Positions 1 through 7,983 of a stretch of DNA of 64,000 nt are shown here, piece by piece. Under the pieces are notes generated by a model. That model ran no database searches. It had not been told where the DNA came from and saw only the letters and a program-made list of their open reading frames with translations. This stretch comes from Halovibrio salipaludis. Its GTDB lineage: Bacteria > Pseudomonadota > Gammaproteobacteria > Pseudomonadales > Oleiphilaceae. A program made the translations under genes and the position numbers. Positions within the stretch are counted from its first letter, which is position 1. Each line of letters opens with the position of its first letter. The DNA lies in NCBI RefSeq assembly GCF_002286965.1, contig NZ_NSKD01000009.1, positions 1 to 64,000 of the forward strand. The letters run 5' to 3'.

Positions 1-161
1 GCGGACTCGCCAGCCTGCGCATCAGACAGGCGCTTGCGCCAGTTGCAGAAGCTGGCATAGCCGATGCTCTGCTGCTTGCAGAACTGCATGGCTGACAAGC
101 CGCTGTCTCGCTGTTGATCGACCAGGGCCTGCCATTGTTCGGGAGTGCGGCGTTTGCTCAT
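1..161 (-). CDS. tnpA: IS66 family accessory protein TnpA (partial)
   Basis: This is the N-terminal part of the IS66 ORF1/TnpA protein, interrupted by the window edge. From the ATG at 161 it reads MSKRRTPEQWQALVDQQ, followed by a helix-turn-helix-like stretch ending in CNWRKRLSDAQAG. In IS66 elements TnpA is a small accessory protein needed with TnpB and the DDE transposase TnpC; those two should lie to the left. The start fits the family, because the conserved motif begins right at the initiator Met. The assignment rests on family resemblance of this short N terminus. Confidence 0.7.
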   Translation of the reverse strand, partial: MSKRRTPEQWQALVDQQRDSGLSAMQFCKQQSIGYASFCNWRKRLSDAQAGES

Positions 162-249
162 GGGAGTAGTAACCTCGTATTGGAGAATTTGAGGCTACTG
201 TAGGGCGCTATTCGCTGGAGTGGCAGGGTGTCTTAGAATGAACGCTTAC
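1..249 (-). mobile_element. IS66-like insertion sequence, partial (one end)
   Basis: The window opens inside an insertion sequence. The first ORF of the element, a TnpA accessory gene, runs leftward off the edge. The outer boundary is inferred at 249, because read on the minus strand the end starts GTAAGCG, and IS66-family terminal repeats begin with GTAA. Immediately to the right an unrelated reading frame begins without a start codon, which fits insertion into a gene. The other end and any 8-bp target duplication are outside the window. Confidence 0.7.
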
Positions 250-631
250 GCTGGAACTGCGCCTGCGAGGGAAGAGCACTACGCAGAGCCACCGGGCGCC
301 GATTTACTATGTGGATCTGACGGTGCGGGAAGGCCAATCCGTGCAGGAGGCGATCCAAGAGGCCAAGGAAGGCGAGCAGGCCATGCAGCAAGCCGGTTAC
401 GACCAGGCGGCGCTGGATGAAGCCGGAAGGCGAGGCTTTGAGAATGCCGAGTTCGAGCACTCAGAGGACGAAACGCCTGCGGTGATGGAGGAGTTCTACC
501 CCGAAGCCACTGAAGACGTGGATCTGCAGCGATCACAGAAAGACTCAGATACCCAAGCTCACGGCATAAAGGAACGCCTGGCGACCTCATCACAGGTGTA
601 CCAAGTGCCGAGCCAATGCAAGAAAGCTTGA
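250..631 (+). pseudogene. C-terminal fragment of an unknown protein cut by the IS66-like element
   Basis: An open frame enters directly from the inferred IS end at 249/250 and runs to a stop at 631. It reads LELRLRGKSTTQSHRAPIY and continues through an acidic, Ala/Gln-rich C terminus (about 127 residues). No start codon with a ribosome site lies at its head. The GTG at 311 would give 106 residues but would cut into the stretch RAPIYYVDLTVREGQ, which looks like conserved domain sequence. I therefore read it as the tail of a larger gene disrupted by the IS. I do not recognise the family with confidence; the style resembles accessory proteins of integrative elements. A good intrinsic terminator follows directly. 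Confidence 0.5.
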
Positions 632-638
632 CGTCCAG

Positions 639-669
639 GCCCCTCCCATCGGGAGGGGCTATATTTTTT
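639..669 (+). terminator. Intrinsic terminator after the truncated ORF
   Basis: A 9-bp perfect stem (639-647 with 651-659) closes on a 3-nt ATC loop and is followed by a T-rich tract (TATATTTTTT). It lies 8 nt after the stop codon at 631 and ends transcription of the truncated rightward gene. Confidence 0.85.
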
Positions 670-870
670 GCCAAGGGTGCTTAGCAAGGGATGGGGTGAC
701 ATCAAAGCTCCCCCAGATTCCGCATAAACGCGCTTTGATATCCGGCGACTCTGAATTTGTTCTACAGCCTCAACTGGGGAGCTCAGCGGCAGGCTGAAGC
801 GTAGCTTTTGCCTGTTGCTCGACGGCCTTGTTGGGGGGCGCCGTATTCGTCTTGCATCGCCCACCCGCGC

Positions 871-1230
871 CTAAGGTGAAAAGACGAACCAACCAGCAAC
901 CAGACCACTTAGTACACCGACTATCATGCCCGATACGACTTGGGCCCATGCTTGTTGCAATAAGCCCCACCACCATTCGGATCTGGCTGCCGCCTTCGCC
1001 TCGCGCCTGCGAATTTCTTCCATGCGTGTTCGGTAAACTTGGCGCATGACCGCTCTTGCCGATTCTGTGTATCGAGCGCTAGGCTTATCAAGGAACAGTT
1101 CTAGTTCGTCGAGCGGAGCAGCCTCAGCGACCTCGCGGAAGTACCTCTCTTCTTCTTCCTGAGTATCGGCCTCGTTATTGCAGGCAAGCAATAAGCGCTC
1201 TTGCCAACCTTTCTCTTCAGCGCCTTTCAT
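871..1230 (-). CDS. Small C-terminally membrane-anchored protein of unknown function
   Basis: About 119 residues. The N-terminal two thirds are charged and predicted helical, with many Glu and Arg residues (EEEERYFREVAEAAPLDELE). A single hydrophobic segment near the C terminus (SGMIVGVLSGLVAGWF), preceded by a Trp-rich patch (SEWWW), suggests a tail-anchored inner-membrane protein. I start it at the ATG at 1230 (MKGAEEKGWQ); a GTG at 1263 would add 11 residues. No catalytic motif is visible and I do not recognise the family. It lies on the same strand as the next membrane coiled-coil gene, but 440 bases away, so an operon is not evident. Confidence 0.5.
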   Translation of the reverse strand: MKGAEEKGWQERLLLACNNEADTQEEEERYFREVAEAAPLDELELFLDKPSARYTESARAVMRQVYRTRMEEIRRREAKAAARSEWWWGLLQQAWAQVVSGMIVGVLSGLVAGWFVFSP

Positions 1231-1263
1231 AGATGATCTTGTCACTCCTAACGCGGCCAGCAC

Positions 1264-1672
1264 GCGAGGCTTCGTAGTGGAGGCAAAGCCGCGACGAAAA
1301 GCCCTCGCCGTTAAAATCTATTGCGACCTAACTGGTACTAATGTCATATGCCGCAACAAGTTTGTCTATCTGGACTGAAGCCGTACGACGGTCTGCGGCC
1401 ACAGCGCACACAATATTAGAATGATTTAGCCTAGGAACTTCATCTCCTGTAAGAAGCTCCACGTCCAAGATATTTGCGAGGACGCTTGCGCTTGATGTTG
1501 CTCGTCCCAAAAGTCACGGGAACTTCTTTCCTCGATCGGTAATCGGGTGCTCATTACTCCCTCTCTGGGCTAACGGCAGGTATAACCGGGTTCTTAAAGC
1601 GCAATTCTTTCGTCACCGTGCTTTAAGACCCCGATTATGCCCTTGTTAAAGCATTCTATTTTATCGGCAAAA
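1264..1672. other. Intergenic stretch without a convincing gene
   Basis: About 400 bases separate two leftward genes. Short frames exist (for example minus strand 1510 to 1328, 60 codons, TTG start, and a 42-codon ATG frame starting near 1555), but none has a good ribosome site together with protein-like composition. No tRNA, strong hairpin or repeat is apparent. Confidence 0.4.
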
Positions 1673-2503
1673 TCAGCTACCTTTTTGGCCCGCTCTTAGC
1701 CTGGATAACTTCTCTTTAATTGAATCGACAACGATTCGCTTTTCCGCTGGAACTTTTTCGAGTTGCACCGACAGGTTGCTCACGTCAGTGCTCTCAGGCG
1801 GCTGGTTGCGCTTTTGCTCAGCTAACGTATCGATGTCCTTTTCAAGAACGTCCAGGGCTTGGTCCAGATACCAATCGTGGTTCGCCTTGAACGAAATCTC
1901 GAGCATCCTGGTTGCGGAGGTTAGCGCATTTGCCATTACATCCTTTTCGACCCATCGTTCGTGGTCAGTCCATTCCAACGTGAACTCAACATCCACCAAC
2001 CGCAGGTTCGAATTTTGCTCAACCCTCGAGATCTTTGCTTCAAGTTTCTTTATGGAGTCAGCTATTGTCTCGTCTACTTTTTGTTTCACTGCACCATTAA
2101 GTCTCTGCTCAACTTCAGATACCTCTTTATTTAGCCTGTTGGCCTCGCCCTCAAAATGAGTCTTAACTCGCTGATCTACTTGTTCCTTGTGGCGTTCCAT
2201 CTCCTCGTTCATCGCGGCTTTGTCGCGCTCATATATCTTTTTGTTCGAGAACCAGTTATACCCCAGCAATAGCACCGCGACGATAGCCAGGATACTCAAC
2301 GCCCATTGGACAGTAGACAGCACGCGTCCCTGATGCTCACGCACAACGTCAATTCTCTCTTGCAGCAGCATATTTTGTTGTTTTAGCTGCTCAATCCGAC
2401 TCTTCTGCTCTACCTTCTCGTCAACCGCCTCGGCCCAAACGCTAGAGGCAAAAAGAAGCACTCCAAGACAAACAACGAACACCAAAAGCTGCCTATATCG
2501 CAA
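1673..2503 (-). CDS. Predicted inner-membrane coiled-coil protein, unknown function
   Basis: 276 residues. The N terminus looks like a signal peptide (MRYRQLLVFVVCLGVLLFAS, then SVWAEA, a plausible cleavage site). A coiled-coil segment follows at about residues 28-60, then a second hydrophobic helix (about 65-83, QWALSILAIVAVLLLGYNW) and a long, highly charged coiled coil (about 90-165). The C-terminal 110 residues look globular (FTLEWTDHERW). The layout suggests a membrane protein with a large coiled-coil cytoplasmic or periplasmic domain. I do not recognise a named family. Its position beside a restriction-Abi operon makes a defence or mobile-element role conceivable, but nothing in the sequence proves it. 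Confidence 0.6.
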   Translation of the reverse strand: MRYRQLLVFVVCLGVLLFASSVWAEAVDEKVEQKSRIEQLKQQNMLLQERIDVVREHQGRVLSTVQWALSILAIVAVLLLGYNWFSNKKIYERDKAAMNEEMERHKEQVDQRVKTHFEGEANRLNKEVSEVEQRLNGAVKQKVDETIADSIKKLEAKISRVEQNSNLRLVDVEFTLEWTDHERWVEKDVMANALTSATRMLEISFKANHDWYLDQALDVLEKDIDTLAEQKRNQPPESTDVSNLSVQLEKVPAEKRIVVDSIKEKLSRLRAGQKGS

Positions 2504-2741
2504 GTTGTGACTCCTTCTTTAACGTTTGCAGAACGCGCGCCCGTTGGATGGCTCCCCCAATATTCTCCGTTCCAAAACTGCCTTCGGTCTTGGTACCTGA
2601 TTTCACAGATCCCACCAAAAACAACTGGAACTATAGAGTTGAGCGCCTGCGGTGGGCCGTGTGTAATCGTTTGAGTTCCTGCTTTGCGCATTCAATGCCA
2701 TTGTATAAATCGTCGGGCTTGCAGGTGAGCGGCAACAGCGC

Positions 2742-5700
2742 TTACCTACTCTGCCCCTCAACTGCGCTCGGCTTCTGGTGCTTATCCAACAACAACCGCA
2801 ACACCAGATGCGCCAGCTTCACCTCATTCTCCGGCGTTTCCATCGCCCTTTCCGCCATGCTCTGATGCTCGTTCATGTCATCCAGCACCAGGTCCTGGAG
2901 CTTCTGCGGGAAGGAGCCGTGCATGATCTGGTTTGGGTCGTTGTTCAGCACCTGGTTCATCACCGACTCTTCGCGCTCCAGGCGACCTGCAAGTCCCCGG
3001 GCGTAATGGAGCTGGTCCTTCTCGCTGATGTCGCTGCCGAAGATCTCGTTCAGTGACTCGATGATCTCCGAGAGGCGCTTGGTCTCAGGATCGTGGGCCT
3101 TGCCGGAGCCCACGGAGCTGACCGGCGTCAGGTTGTACTCGCCCTGTTCGTCTCCGAGCTCCAGCCGATTCTCAGCCTGTTTGGTCAGCCGGTAATGGGT
3201 AAGCTCCAGCTCGGAAACGTCGATATCTTCTTCCAAACGCTCGATGCGCAGCATCGGGTGGAGGGCCTTGGCGAAGACACAGAGCTGCTCCAAGTCCCGG
3301 TCATCGTAGAACACGATCTGGGAGAGGAACTCGTAGGCGCGCACGAAGCTCTGCAGGTCCTTACGGAATGTATCGAGGGCGTCGCGTTGCTCCCCGGCCT
3401 GTTTGAGGTCGTGCTCGGCGCGTTTCTGGGCTCTCTCGTCGCCTTTTCGCTCGGCTTCCCGGGCCTGCCTACGGGCTTCCTGCATCTGTTTCTGGGCGTC
3501 GTCGTAGCGGGCCTTGAAGCGATCCTTAGCAGGCTGGCAGGCATTGGTCAGTCGGGCTGACTTCGCCTTGGGATCGAAGAATGCCTTGGCGAATGCCTCC
3601 ACTTCGCTCCAGGTGTAGATGTCGGACTCGTTGAGCTTGTCGAAGAGGTCGTAGACCACCTGGGCGTCGGAGACGTTGGCCAGCTCGGTCTGCTGGTAAT
3701 AGGGCTCGAAGGCCTCCTGGATGTCCGAGGCGTCGTTGATGAAATCCAGGATGAAGGTCTCCTTGCCCGGGAAGACGCGGTTCAGGCGGGACAGGGTCTG
3801 CACGCACTCCACGCCCTGCAGCTTCTTGTCCACGTACATCGCGCAGAGCTTGGGCTGGTCGAAGCCGGTCTGGAACTTGTTGGCCACCAGCATCACATTG
3901 TAATCGTCCGTGTCGAACGCCTCGGCGTGGTCGCGGCCGTGCAGGTCCGGGTTGAGCAGCTTGCTGGTCTCGGTCACCGGCTCGGGAATCACGTCATCGG
4001 CAGGCACCTCGCCGGAGAACGCCACCAGTGGAAAGACATCCCGGTAGCCGTGTTCCTGAACGTACTTGCGCATGGCCAGCATGTAGCGCACCGCTTCCTG
4101 GCGGCTGGCCGTCACCACCATGGCCTTGGCCTGGCCGTCGAGCAGGTGGCGCACATTGGCGCGGAAGTGCTCGACGATGACTTCCACCTTCTGGTTGATG
4201 TTGTACGGGTGCAGCCGCACCCAGCGCGCCAGTGTGGCCGAGGCCTTGCGGGACTCCACTTCTTCTTCGTCCCCGTGGGGGTGCGCCAGCTTCCAGGCGA
4301 CGTTGTAGGTCACGTAGTTCTTCAGCACATCCAGGATGAAGCCTTCCTCGATGGCCTGGCGCATGGAGTACAGATGGAACGGCTCCGGGAGGTTGTCCTC
4401 GCTGGCCGGTTCGTTGCGATTGGAGCGGCGCCCGAACAGCTCCAGCGTCTTGGCCTTGGGCGTGGCGGTGAAGGCGTAATAGCTCAGCTGCGTGGGCGGC
4501 TTGCGTGAGGACACGGCCGCATCCAGCAGTTCCTCGGCGCTGACCTCGCCTTCGTCGTCGTCATCGCCACCACCCAACAGGGCCTTCAGTTTGGTGGCGG
4601 AGGTGCCGGTCTGGGAGGAGTGGGCCTCATCGGCGATCACTGCATAGCGGCCCTGGGCAAGCGCTTTATCCTTCTCCAGCGCATCGTAGAGCGCCGGGAA
4701 GGTCTGGATGGTAACCACGACGATGCGCGTGCCCTTGCGCAGCGCATCGGCCAGCTGCTCGGACTTGCTCTGGGTGGTTTTCTCATCCCGGGTGATGGCC
4801 CGGACCATGCCCTCGGTGCGCTCGAACTGGCGGATGGTGTTCTGGAGCTGGCTGTCGAGCACCGTGCGGTCGGTGATGACGATGACCGAGTTGAACAGCT
4901 TGGCATCATGCTCGTCATAGAGCCCGGCCAGCTGGTGCGCCGTCCAGGCAATGGAGTTGGACTTGCCGGAGCCGGCGCTGTGCTGGATCAGGTAGCGCTC
5001 GCCGGCGCCTTCCTGGCGGGTCGTCTCGATGAGCCGGTTGACCACTTCCCACTGGTGATAGCGCGGGAAGATGAGCGCCTCTTTTGTCTGAATGTTGCCG
5101 TGGAAGTCTTCGGCTTCCTTTTGCTCCAGGTGCAGGAAGCGCTGCAGGATGCGCAGCCAGGCATCCGGGGCGAAGACGTCGTTCCAGAGGTAACCGGTCG
5201 CATATTCGTTGGGATCGGCCGGCGTCGGGTTGCCCGCCGCGCCTTCCGGAGTGCCCTTATCGAACGGCAGAAAGCCCGTGTCCTTGCCGGCCAGGCGGGT
5301 CGTCATGGCCACGCGGTCCTGGCTGACGGCGAAGTGCACCAGCGCGCCGGTCTTGAATGCCAGCAGTGGTTCCACCTGCTTGTTGGTGGGCGCCTTCAGG
5401 GGTCGGTCCTGCTGGTACTGGCGCTTGGCCCGCTCCACGGACTGTTTGAACTCGCTCTTGAGCTCCAGCGTGGCCGTGGGGATGCCGTTAACGAACAGCA
5501 CCAGATCCAGCCGGGGGTTGTAGTTCTCCCCGGCATGGGGCGAGTAGGACACTTCCGGCACCACCCGCAGCCGGTTGGCGTGGTAGCGCTGCTCGGACTC
5601 CGGGTTCATGCCGTGATCGGGCTTGAACGCGCAGGCCTCGATGTAGTGGCCAGGCAGGCGCACCGGATTGCGCAGGACGAAGAGCGTGCCTTTCTTGCGC

Positions 5701-5927
5701 CGCTCCCGGTCCACCGCCACGCACAACTGGCGCTCCGGATCCCCGGGATAGGCCTTGGCGAACTTCTGCCAGCGATCCGGGTAAGCCTCCTTGAAGAAAT
5801 CCACCAGATCCTCGGTGTAGAGCGCCAGCTCCCGGTCATAGCCGTCCGCAGTACCGCTCAGCCACCCCTGGGCGGTCATCTCGTTGATGATGTCCTTCTG
5901 GAACTGGTGTTCCCTTTCGTCCGCCAT
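2742..5927 (-). CDS. hsdR: Type I restriction enzyme, R (motor/nuclease) subunit
   Basis: HsdR cuts DNA after ATP-driven translocation, in complex with HsdM and HsdS, when it meets unmethylated target sites. It has 1061 residues, the normal size. The N-terminal HSDR_N nuclease domain shows a D...ELK signature (Asp141 in NPRLDLVLF, Glu155 and Lys157 in LELKSEF). The superfamily 2 helicase motor follows, with Walker A HSAGSGKS near residue 316 and a DEAH box at 433 (IADEAHSSQTG). The C-terminal third has a long charged helical region (QEARRQAREAERKGDE) that typically contacts the methylase. It is the last gene of the operon, 33 bases after the Abi gene. All motifs are intact, so it is probably active. 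Confidence 0.97.
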   Translation of the reverse strand: MADEREHQFQKDIINEMTAQGWLSGTADGYDRELALYTEDLVDFFKEAYPDRWQKFAKAYPGDPERQLCVAVDRERRKKGTLFVLRNPVRLPGHYIEACAFKPDHGMNPESEQRYHANRLRVVPEVSYSPHAGENYNPRLDLVLFVNGIPTATLELKSEFKQSVERAKRQYQQDRPLKAPTNKQVEPLLAFKTGALVHFAVSQDRVAMTTRLAGKDTGFLPFDKGTPEGAAGNPTPADPNEYATGYLWNDVFAPDAWLRILQRFLHLEQKEAEDFHGNIQTKEALIFPRYHQWEVVNRLIETTRQEGAGERYLIQHSAGSGKSNSIAWTAHQLAGLYDEHDAKLFNSVIVITDRTVLDSQLQNTIRQFERTEGMVRAITRDEKTTQSKSEQLADALRKGTRIVVVTIQTFPALYDALEKDKALAQGRYAVIADEAHSSQTGTSATKLKALLGGGDDDDEGEVSAEELLDAAVSSRKPPTQLSYYAFTATPKAKTLELFGRRSNRNEPASEDNLPEPFHLYSMRQAIEEGFILDVLKNYVTYNVAWKLAHPHGDEEEVESRKASATLARWVRLHPYNINQKVEVIVEHFRANVRHLLDGQAKAMVVTASRQEAVRYMLAMRKYVQEHGYRDVFPLVAFSGEVPADDVIPEPVTETSKLLNPDLHGRDHAEAFDTDDYNVMLVANKFQTGFDQPKLCAMYVDKKLQGVECVQTLSRLNRVFPGKETFILDFINDASDIQEAFEPYYQQTELANVSDAQVVYDLFDKLNESDIYTWSEVEAFAKAFFDPKAKSARLTNACQPAKDRFKARYDDAQKQMQEARRQAREAERKGDERAQKRAEHDLKQAGEQRDALDTFRKDLQSFVRAYEFLSQIVFYDDRDLEQLCVFAKALHPMLRIERLEEDIDVSELELTHYRLTKQAENRLELGDEQGEYNLTPVSSVGSGKAHDPETKRLSEIIESLNEIFGSDISEKDQLHYARGLAGRLEREESVMNQVLNNDPNQIMHGSFPQKLQDLVLDDMNEHQSMAERAMETPENEVKLAHLVLRLLLDKHQKPSAVEGQSR

Positions 5928-5960
5928 TACGTCCTCATTGCGGTTTTGCGTGAATCAAGC

Positions 5961-6851
5961 TTAGCAGTTCCAAAGTGGGCGGTTTCGCCAATCCGGAGGA
6001 AAGCCCATGGCTTCAGGATCGATAGCGTGTGACTCCAGGAGCCCGAAGAAACGGGAGTGCCAGTGGTGCCCCGGATTAATCGTATTCATCAGAAACAACA
6101 GCATAGTCAGTGTGTTGTATAGACGACGATCGCCATCATGGCGAACGGACTCAAGTAACGCTTCCGGCCCTTTTGTGGGCGTGGTGGGAATCACTGTGAA
6201 CTCCCGGTTCCACAAACGCGCATGATGGGCACAGGTATTTCGTACTGTGGTCAGGTGGTGCATCAATGAAACGAGAATCCGCTCGTCGATACCGTACCGT
6301 CTGGCGACCGCATTTCGGTCAGCCCGGTGTCGCGTGTTGGTGAACCACTGGGATATCTGCCCAAAAGTCATCACTTCGACCAGCGCCCATATCGGTGGCA
6401 AAGGCTCCTCGTACTCCTGCTGCAGATGCCGGATAAAGGTTTCCTGGCTGTGGCGGACCGCCTTCTCCAGCTGCTGACGGTGCCTGGCGTAATGCCAACG
6501 TGCCTTGAACAGCTCCGGATTCAGGTGGCAGTGAGGGCCATAGGTATGCGCCATATAATAGGCCCAGCCCGCGCGTACCGAGACCTCAATGCGCTCCAGT
6601 GCATCCAGCACAAGAAGGCGCAACTCCCGGTCGAAAATATAGAGATTGAGCACTTGCTCGAATGTCGTACCGGATTGGAATTCGTGGCTTTCGTGGTCCG
6701 ACTCAAACGGCAACCAATAGGCGCCAAGCCGGTAATAGTTCAGATGCGAGAGATAGTGAAGCGCACGACTGCGGTCATCAATGACCAGGCCACGTTGCTG
6801 AAGCAGATCAAGCTGGGCGTCGTGGGAGAGCGGGGGCTTGGAGAAGCGCAT
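5961..6851 (-). CDS. Abi_2-family abortive infection protein (AbiD/AbiF type, HEPN)
   Basis: 296 residues with the hallmarks of the Abi_2 family, whose members stop phage growth and are thought to be RNases of the HEPN superfamily. The N-terminal region [17 protein letters not shown] is typical. The HEPN catalytic motif R-x4-H is seen at Arg204 and His209 ([14 protein letters not shown]). The aromatic stretch [17 protein letters not shown] is also family-typical. It lies inside the hsd operon, between the small ORF/GIY-YIG gene and hsdR. Such embedding suggests it serves as a back-up when restriction fails; that coupling is inference. The start ATG at 6851 follows the small upstream ORF by a few bases. 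Confidence 0.9.
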   Translation of the reverse strand: MRFSKPPLSHDAQLDLLQQRGLVIDDRSRALHYLSHLNYYRLGAYWLPFESDHESHEFQSGTTFEQVLNLYIFDRELRLLVLDALERIEVSVRAGWAYYMAHTYGPHCHLNPELFKARWHYARHRQQLEKAVRHSQETFIRHLQQEYEEPLPPIWALVEVMTFGQISQWFTNTRHRADRNAVARRYGIDERILVSLMHHLTTVRNTCAHHARLWNREFTVIPTTPTKGPEALLESVRHDGDRRLYNTLTMLLFLMNTINPGHHWHSRFFGLLESHAIDPEAMGFPPDWRNRPLWNC

Positions 6852-6854
6852 GAG

Positions 6855-7046
6855 TCACGCTGCCCCGAAACAAGTAACCTCCCGGGGTGCGCATCGTCGA
6901 GAGGCGTGGGAGGTATTGTTACCACTAATTATAGTGGCTGCACCGGCGTTGTCCAGTCCTGGTTTGAACTGACCGGAGTGCGATCCCTGAATGAAAGTGT
7001 CCGTAATGCTCTCGCCAAACAGCTGGTACTGGCGCTCTTCTGCCAT
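6855..7046 (-). CDS. Possible 63-residue ORF between the GIY-YIG and Abi genes
   Basis: A short frame starts at an ATG (7046) about 10 nt after a strong GGAGGT sequence that lies within the end of the GIY-YIG gene. It overlaps the 3' end of that gene and stops 3 bases before the Abi start. The product would begin MAEERQYQLFGESITDTF. A second in-frame ATG 4 codons upstream (7058) sits too close to the GGAGGT. The tight packing and good ribosome site support translation, possibly to couple GIY-YIG and Abi expression. I recognise no domain, and the C-terminal half looks unstructured. Confidence 0.35.
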   Translation of the reverse strand: MAEERQYQLFGESITDTFIQGSHSGQFKPGLDNAGAATIISGNNTSHASRRCAPREVTCFGAA

Positions 7047-7050
7047 CGTG

Positions 7051-7983
7051 TCATTCACCTCCGTGTTTTATATCGTCGCTTTGCTGGCTGATGATCTCGT
7101 CCTGCCAGTCACTGTAGCTTTTCTTTGTCCCTTCTACGTACCAGCTTGTGCGGCCATTCGCGTTGCGTCCGGAAACAACGGCTGCTGCGGCGCTCGGGCT
7201 GGAAAAGCCGTGATCCTTCGTGAAACGCCGCTTTCCATTACCATCCGCCACCAGCACCTCATCCTGGACCAGTTGCTGGAACAGGTCGCTGTAGCCCTTA
7301 TGCTCCGAAACCCAACTCTCTCGAGCCAGTGACCCTTCCAGTACGACAAACTCCCCGTCGATCTCCCGTGCCTGTGCTTTGATGCTGTATTTCGGAATTC
7401 GCATCTCAAAGACCGGTGAGTCCGGGGATGCCGGAGTTTGTTTCGCTGCGCCGGATTCGGTTGGCGCCTTGAGGAAATCAAAGCCAAGGACAGGCAGCAC
7501 AGTACGGATCTGCTCAGCGAAGAAGGCCATGTCCGACTGATCCGCCTCCGGCAGAACGCCATACTCATGAGCCGTGTTGTTAACCAGCCCGCAGCGCCCC
7601 GCCAGCTTGGCCTGGGCCATGAGCTGACTTTCCAGGTACTTCACGTGGGCCTTGGTCAGGTTCTGGTCCTTGCTGGTTACTAGACAAACCTTCTCCCAGA
7701 AATCCTTACCCCCTTTGGTGCCCTCGCGGTTGTGCTGCTTCAGCCGTGCGGCTACATCGTCGCTCTCCCCAATGTAGACCAGAGGCCGCATGCTGTTCTC
7801 CGGATCCGGCCCCACAAGGAAATAGATGCCGGTTCGAGCACACTCTGGGCGCTCTAGAATTTCAGGTAGCTTGCTGCGCGGGCCAGTCAGCACGTGGCCA
7901 GTCCAGTTCATAATCTCAGCGGTAAGGAGGCCGTTGGGAGCGCCATCGACCAGGAACAGGCGGATGCTCCTACCCTGAGTCAT
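7051..7983 (-). CDS. GIY-YIG nuclease family protein with C-terminal DUF4357
   Basis: 310 residues. The GIY-YIG fold is visible at about residues 51-130: GIY at 52-54, VYIG at 69-72 and the conserved Arg80 of the catalytic helix (ESDDVAARLKQH). The C-terminal part (SSPSAAAAVVSGRNANG...TSWYV) matches the DUF4357 type of domain that commonly follows such nucleases in restriction loci. The start ATG overlaps the hsdS stop by 4 bases, so translation is coupled and the protein belongs to the operon. Its role may be an accessory nuclease acting with the type I complex; no specific substrate can be read from the sequence. Confidence 0.88.
   Translation of the reverse strand: MTQGRSIRLFLVDGAPNGLLTAEIMNWTGHVLTGPRSKLPEILERPECARTGIYFLVGPDPENSMRPLVYIGESDDVAARLKQHNREGTKGGKDFWEKVCLVTSKDQNLTKAHVKYLESQLMAQAKLAGRCGLVNNTAHEYGVLPEADQSDMAFFAEQIRTVLPVLGFDFLKAPTESGAAKQTPASPDSPVFEMRIPKYSIKAQAREIDGEFVVLEGSLARESWVSEHKGYSDLFQQLVQDEVLVADGNGKRRFTKDHGFSSPSAAAAVVSGRNANGRTSWYVEGTKKSYSDWQDEIISQQSDDIKHGGE

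Noticed and set aside
1328-1510. 60-codon minus-strand ORF
   Set aside because: TTG start, no clear ribosome site and no domain. I could not tell it from chance.
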